From contig CAUYLG010075758.1 of NCBI GenBank assembly GCA_963573385.1, forward strand, positions 1-64,000: a DNA stretch of 64,000 nucleotides. The letters are read 5' to 3'. The position numbers and the translations under genes are program-made. This document shows positions 61,404 through 64,000 of the stretch, piece after piece (positions within the stretch are counted from its first letter, which is position 1; every line of letters starts with the position of its first letter). This stretch comes from Cacajao melanocephalus (taxonomy: Eukaryota > Chordata > Mammalia > Primates > Pitheciidae). Under the pieces are notes generated by a model. It worked only from the letters and a program-made list of their open reading frames with translations. It did no database searches and was not told where the DNA came from.

Positions 61404-62639
61404 CATCCCCATCACCCCATTTTGTATGAGTTCCCTTAACCCTGTGTACACCTCTAGAAAAAGTCCCTTCTTTAAACTTTTCAATAGGCCTGGGCCATTG
61501 TTTCCCAGTAGCACCCAGACTACTGTAACTGCTAATCTCTATTTCACTTTGGGCCATATACATCCTACTATGTCACTATATTTCTCATTATACTTCTCAC
61601 ATAATAAAATTCTTCTCTATATAATACAATTGATTCTTGACATGATACAGTAACTTTTTCATTTAGGATACTAGCTCTATTCTGTTTATAAAAATTAGCT
61701 ATGAAAAATGCAGACATCAATAACTAATTTTCCAACAAATTCAGTGTATCTCCTGATCTTCTTTCTAAATACCTAAAGGGTCAAGTATGTAACAAAAACC
61801 AATTTTGTTTAATTAAGGATTTGAAGCTTTTTTCCCCCTCAATGAAAATTTTGTTAAATTTCTTAGTGCAAGGACTCTAGGTAGAAACGGGAATAATCGG
61901 TTTAATTCTTTTCCATGCTGGCAGGCTGTGAGCCTCCAGGAAGAGTGGAGCCTGCAAGAACTCTCAACGCCATGACATTGCCCTGCCCTTACCAAACTTC
62001 AGCCTCACTAGAATGTTTCAGCTCCTCAAATGGGCTAATCTTTGTTTCAATTTTGGAACGAACTAGTCCTTCTGCACAAAATCCTCTTCACCCCAACCCA
62101 TAATGTCCTCAATTCGGTAACTCCTACTTATTTATTCTTCAGTTCTCAACTAAAAAAATAGAAGATGAATAGAAGGTGAATGGATAAAGGACCATTAATA
62201 ATAGCTCCCCTCAAAGATGGTCTTTTTTTCCCAGCTACAGTATTGTATTTTTTCCAAATAAAATTCTTTTGTTTATGTATCTCACTTTATGATGAAAAAT
62301 TTTAAGGTTTATTAATTAAACTTAAATCGTGACTTGGAATAGTAATCGAAATATAAGTACTTAATTATAATATATTTAATTTCTTTAGGCATGTTATCTT
62401 TTTGGGGAACTGAAATCATATTTGGCTTTTTCTTTTCTCTCATACGGTTGTGATTAAGGGCAAGTGCCATGAAATATGCATCAGCACTCTGTGAATATAA
62501 TGGGCTTCAATAATCATTTTTTATTATCTAGACAGTGTACTCTGGCGTGTCTCCCAAACCCAGCCTGCCATTTCTAGGAGCTCAGGAACATGAACTTCTA
62601 AATTAAGTAATTTTAGATTGTAAAAGGGCTTTCCTCCTC
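61404..62639. other. repeat-poor sequence
   Basis: No repeat or gene recognised. 62,280-62,560 is AT-rich but non-repetitive with motifs such as attaattaaac and atatgcat; possibly a conserved element. Confidence 0.4.
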
Positions 62640-62895
62640 ATGTATTCATTTATTAATTTACTAAGCAACTATGGAATAGTCTCTGTGAGAAATGCTGCAA
62701 CTATTAAGTCCAAGTATGCTTGTGCTTCATAGCCTACAGTCTGGGAGAGACAGACATAAGCACAGGTGAGTGCTCTCAATTTCTCCACTGGACAGAGGCA
62801 TAGAGGGAGCTGTGTCTGTACACGCTACGAGGAGAGATGTGAGTAGAGTCTTAAATAATGGAAATATTTATGGAACTGTGGGCAAGGTTAAGAAC
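62640..62895 (-). mobile_element. L2 3' end
   Basis: 'tgtattcatttattaattta' followed by 'agcaactatggaatagtctc', 'ttcatagcctacagtctggg' and 'agagacagacataagcacag' is the antisense L2 end layout (attcattcaacaaatatttattgagc... type). Confidence 0.55.
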
Positions 62896-63046
62896 ATCTG
62901 CAGAGGATGTTGAGGACCAACAGTTACCATCCTAAATTGAAAAGGTCAAGGGGAGAAAACAATATAACTGGAGCCCATTTGAGAGCTAGAGGAAGGAAGC
63001 TCCCTCTGCAACTATGGCCTTTGTTAATTGGCCTTTCTTCTAAGAA

Positions 63047-63130
63047 GAAAAGATTTAAGACTCACCATCATCCAGTATGACCTCATCATAATGAATTACA
63101 TCTACAAAAACTGTTCCAATAGTAGGCCCA
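63047..63130 (-). mobile_element. short MLT1-like piece, duplicate of one at 63.75 kb
   Basis: Contains a 32-base string (63071-63102) identical to 63771-63802, with flanks also similar over about 80 bases. It is an isolated slice of an MLT1 LTR. Confidence 0.7.
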
Positions 63131-63429
63131 TGAAGAAAAGCCAGTTAACAAAGGCTGTAGTTGCAGAGGGAGCCAGCCAAGTCAAAACCACTGATGTCTC
63201 TCTATTCTCTCCCTTAGATTTCCTTCAGGCCTCCCATTAACCAACCCAAGTAGTAGCCAGAAAGCAAGAAAGTTGGGTGATATCATCCATCTATGTTCGC
63301 ATCTCAGGGAGTGGAAAAGGGCATGGAAGTGCAAAGAATAACGTGGGGACTGATAAAAGTTAACCAGCACAGGACATTCAGATGAAAATTCTCAGCTCTG
63401 ATCAGAGTGGTCAAAAAGGGCTCAGAGGA

Positions 63430-63885
63430 ACAGAGACTATATTAGTTTCCCTGGGCTTCTGTTAACAAGTTACCACCAACTATGTAGGTAAAACGGCAGA
63501 AGGGCATTCTCCCACAGTTCAGGAACCTAGAAGTCTGAAATCAAGGCACCAGAAGGCCCATGCTCCTTAGGAAGGAGCTTAAGGAAGAATCCTTCCTCCC
63601 CTCTTTCTAGCTTCCAGTGGTTACTGACAATTTTCGTTGCTCCGTGGCTTGCAGACACACCACTCTAATCTCTGTCTCTGTCATCACATTCTTCCCTCTG
63701 TGTGTGTCTCTGTGTCCTCACGTAATCGTCTTATAAAGACACTAGCCTTTGGATTTAAGACTTACCCTAATCCAGTATGACCTCATCATAATGAATTACA
63801 TCCACAAGAACTGTTTCAATATTAGGTCACATCCTAGGTTCCAGGTGAACATGAATGGGAAAGGGACACAATAGAACTCAGCACG
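63430..63885 (-). mobile_element. MLT1-type LTR, near complete
   Basis: From 'actatattagtttccctggg' through 'cacagttcaggaacctagaa', 'gtctgaaatcaaggcacca', 'tctttctagcttccagtggt', 'gtgtgtctctgtgtcctcac', 'ccctaatccagtatgacctc' to 'gacacaatagaactcagc'. It reads as a complete MLT1 LTR in antisense. Confidence 0.8.
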
Positions 63886-64000
63886 GAGAGCTTTTCAGCT
63901 AAGTACTGAAAGTTCATAGATATTCAGCAGACATATTGGGGTGAGAGACATTGCCTTCTGCCCATGGCATGTGGGCATCGGGCAGCCCTGTCTACACTAT
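63886..64000. other. window end, nothing recognised
   Basis: Short unique stretch; no feature seen. Confidence 0.5.

Overview
This 64 kb window looks like intergenic or deep intronic DNA of a catarrhine primate, most probably human. The evidence is the repeat set: dimeric Alu elements of the J and S types, L1 fragments ranging from old L1M to L1PB/L1PA-like, MaLR LTRs (THE1/MST and MLT1 types), Tigger-family DNA transposons including MER2, hAT-Charlie MITEs, and ancient L2 and MIR. Base composition is AT-rich, with no CpG island. I found no gene I can support: no multi-exon coding pattern, no long conserved ORF, no tRNA, snRNA or rRNA. The open reading frames are chance frames or fall in transposon-derived DNA. 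No bacterial, phage or CRISPR-like content is present. Repeat calls rest on memory of family consensus sequences, so family names are given cautiously and most boundaries are good to about 10-50 bases.

Layout. 0-13.4 kb: mostly unique AT-rich sequence carrying ancient L2, MIR and MLT1 relics, a minus-strand L1 5'UTR (3.3-4.5 kb) and one minus-strand Alu. A run of same-orientation MIR copies lies at 8.5-12.5 kb, with a 53-nt miRNA-precursor-like hairpin inside it. 13.7-19.7 kb: a composite of plus-strand L1M pieces (5' region, ORF2 RT with its FADD box, 3' end), interrupted by a CT-rich tract, a truncated MaLR provirus (LTR plus internal part), an inverted copy of an ORF2 segment and a MER2 element. 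20-25 kb: sparse old repeats. 25-32 kb: a very AT-rich L1 graveyard with an ERV LTR, two Alus and a perfect 29-bp inverted repeat at its right edge. 32-43 kb: mostly unique, with an L2 split by a hAT MITE. 43.5-46 kb: Alu cluster with (GA)n and (GGAA)-type tails. 47-53 kb: L2, then an L1 with a 5' inversion carrying a 604-bp solo LTR flanked by a 6-bp target duplication, then an L1M tail carrying one Tigger element inside another. 55-58 kb: an Alu-interrupted LTR, L1M and MLT1. 59-64 kb: unique sequence, a MaLR LTR with internal sequence, and MLT1 and L2 relics.

There is no set of cooperating genes to describe. What can be read is insertion history: old L2/MIR first, then L1M, then Tigger, MaLR and ERV insertions, then Alus. 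Several local rearrangements (inverted duplication, foldback repeat, 24-bp and 67-bp tandem duplications, a duplicated MLT1 piece) are not explained by ordinary insertion. I did not find a convincing new biological system; the most checkable items are the hairpin at 11,227-11,279, the inverted L1 segment at 17,945-18,124 and the foldback repeat at 31,943-32,061.
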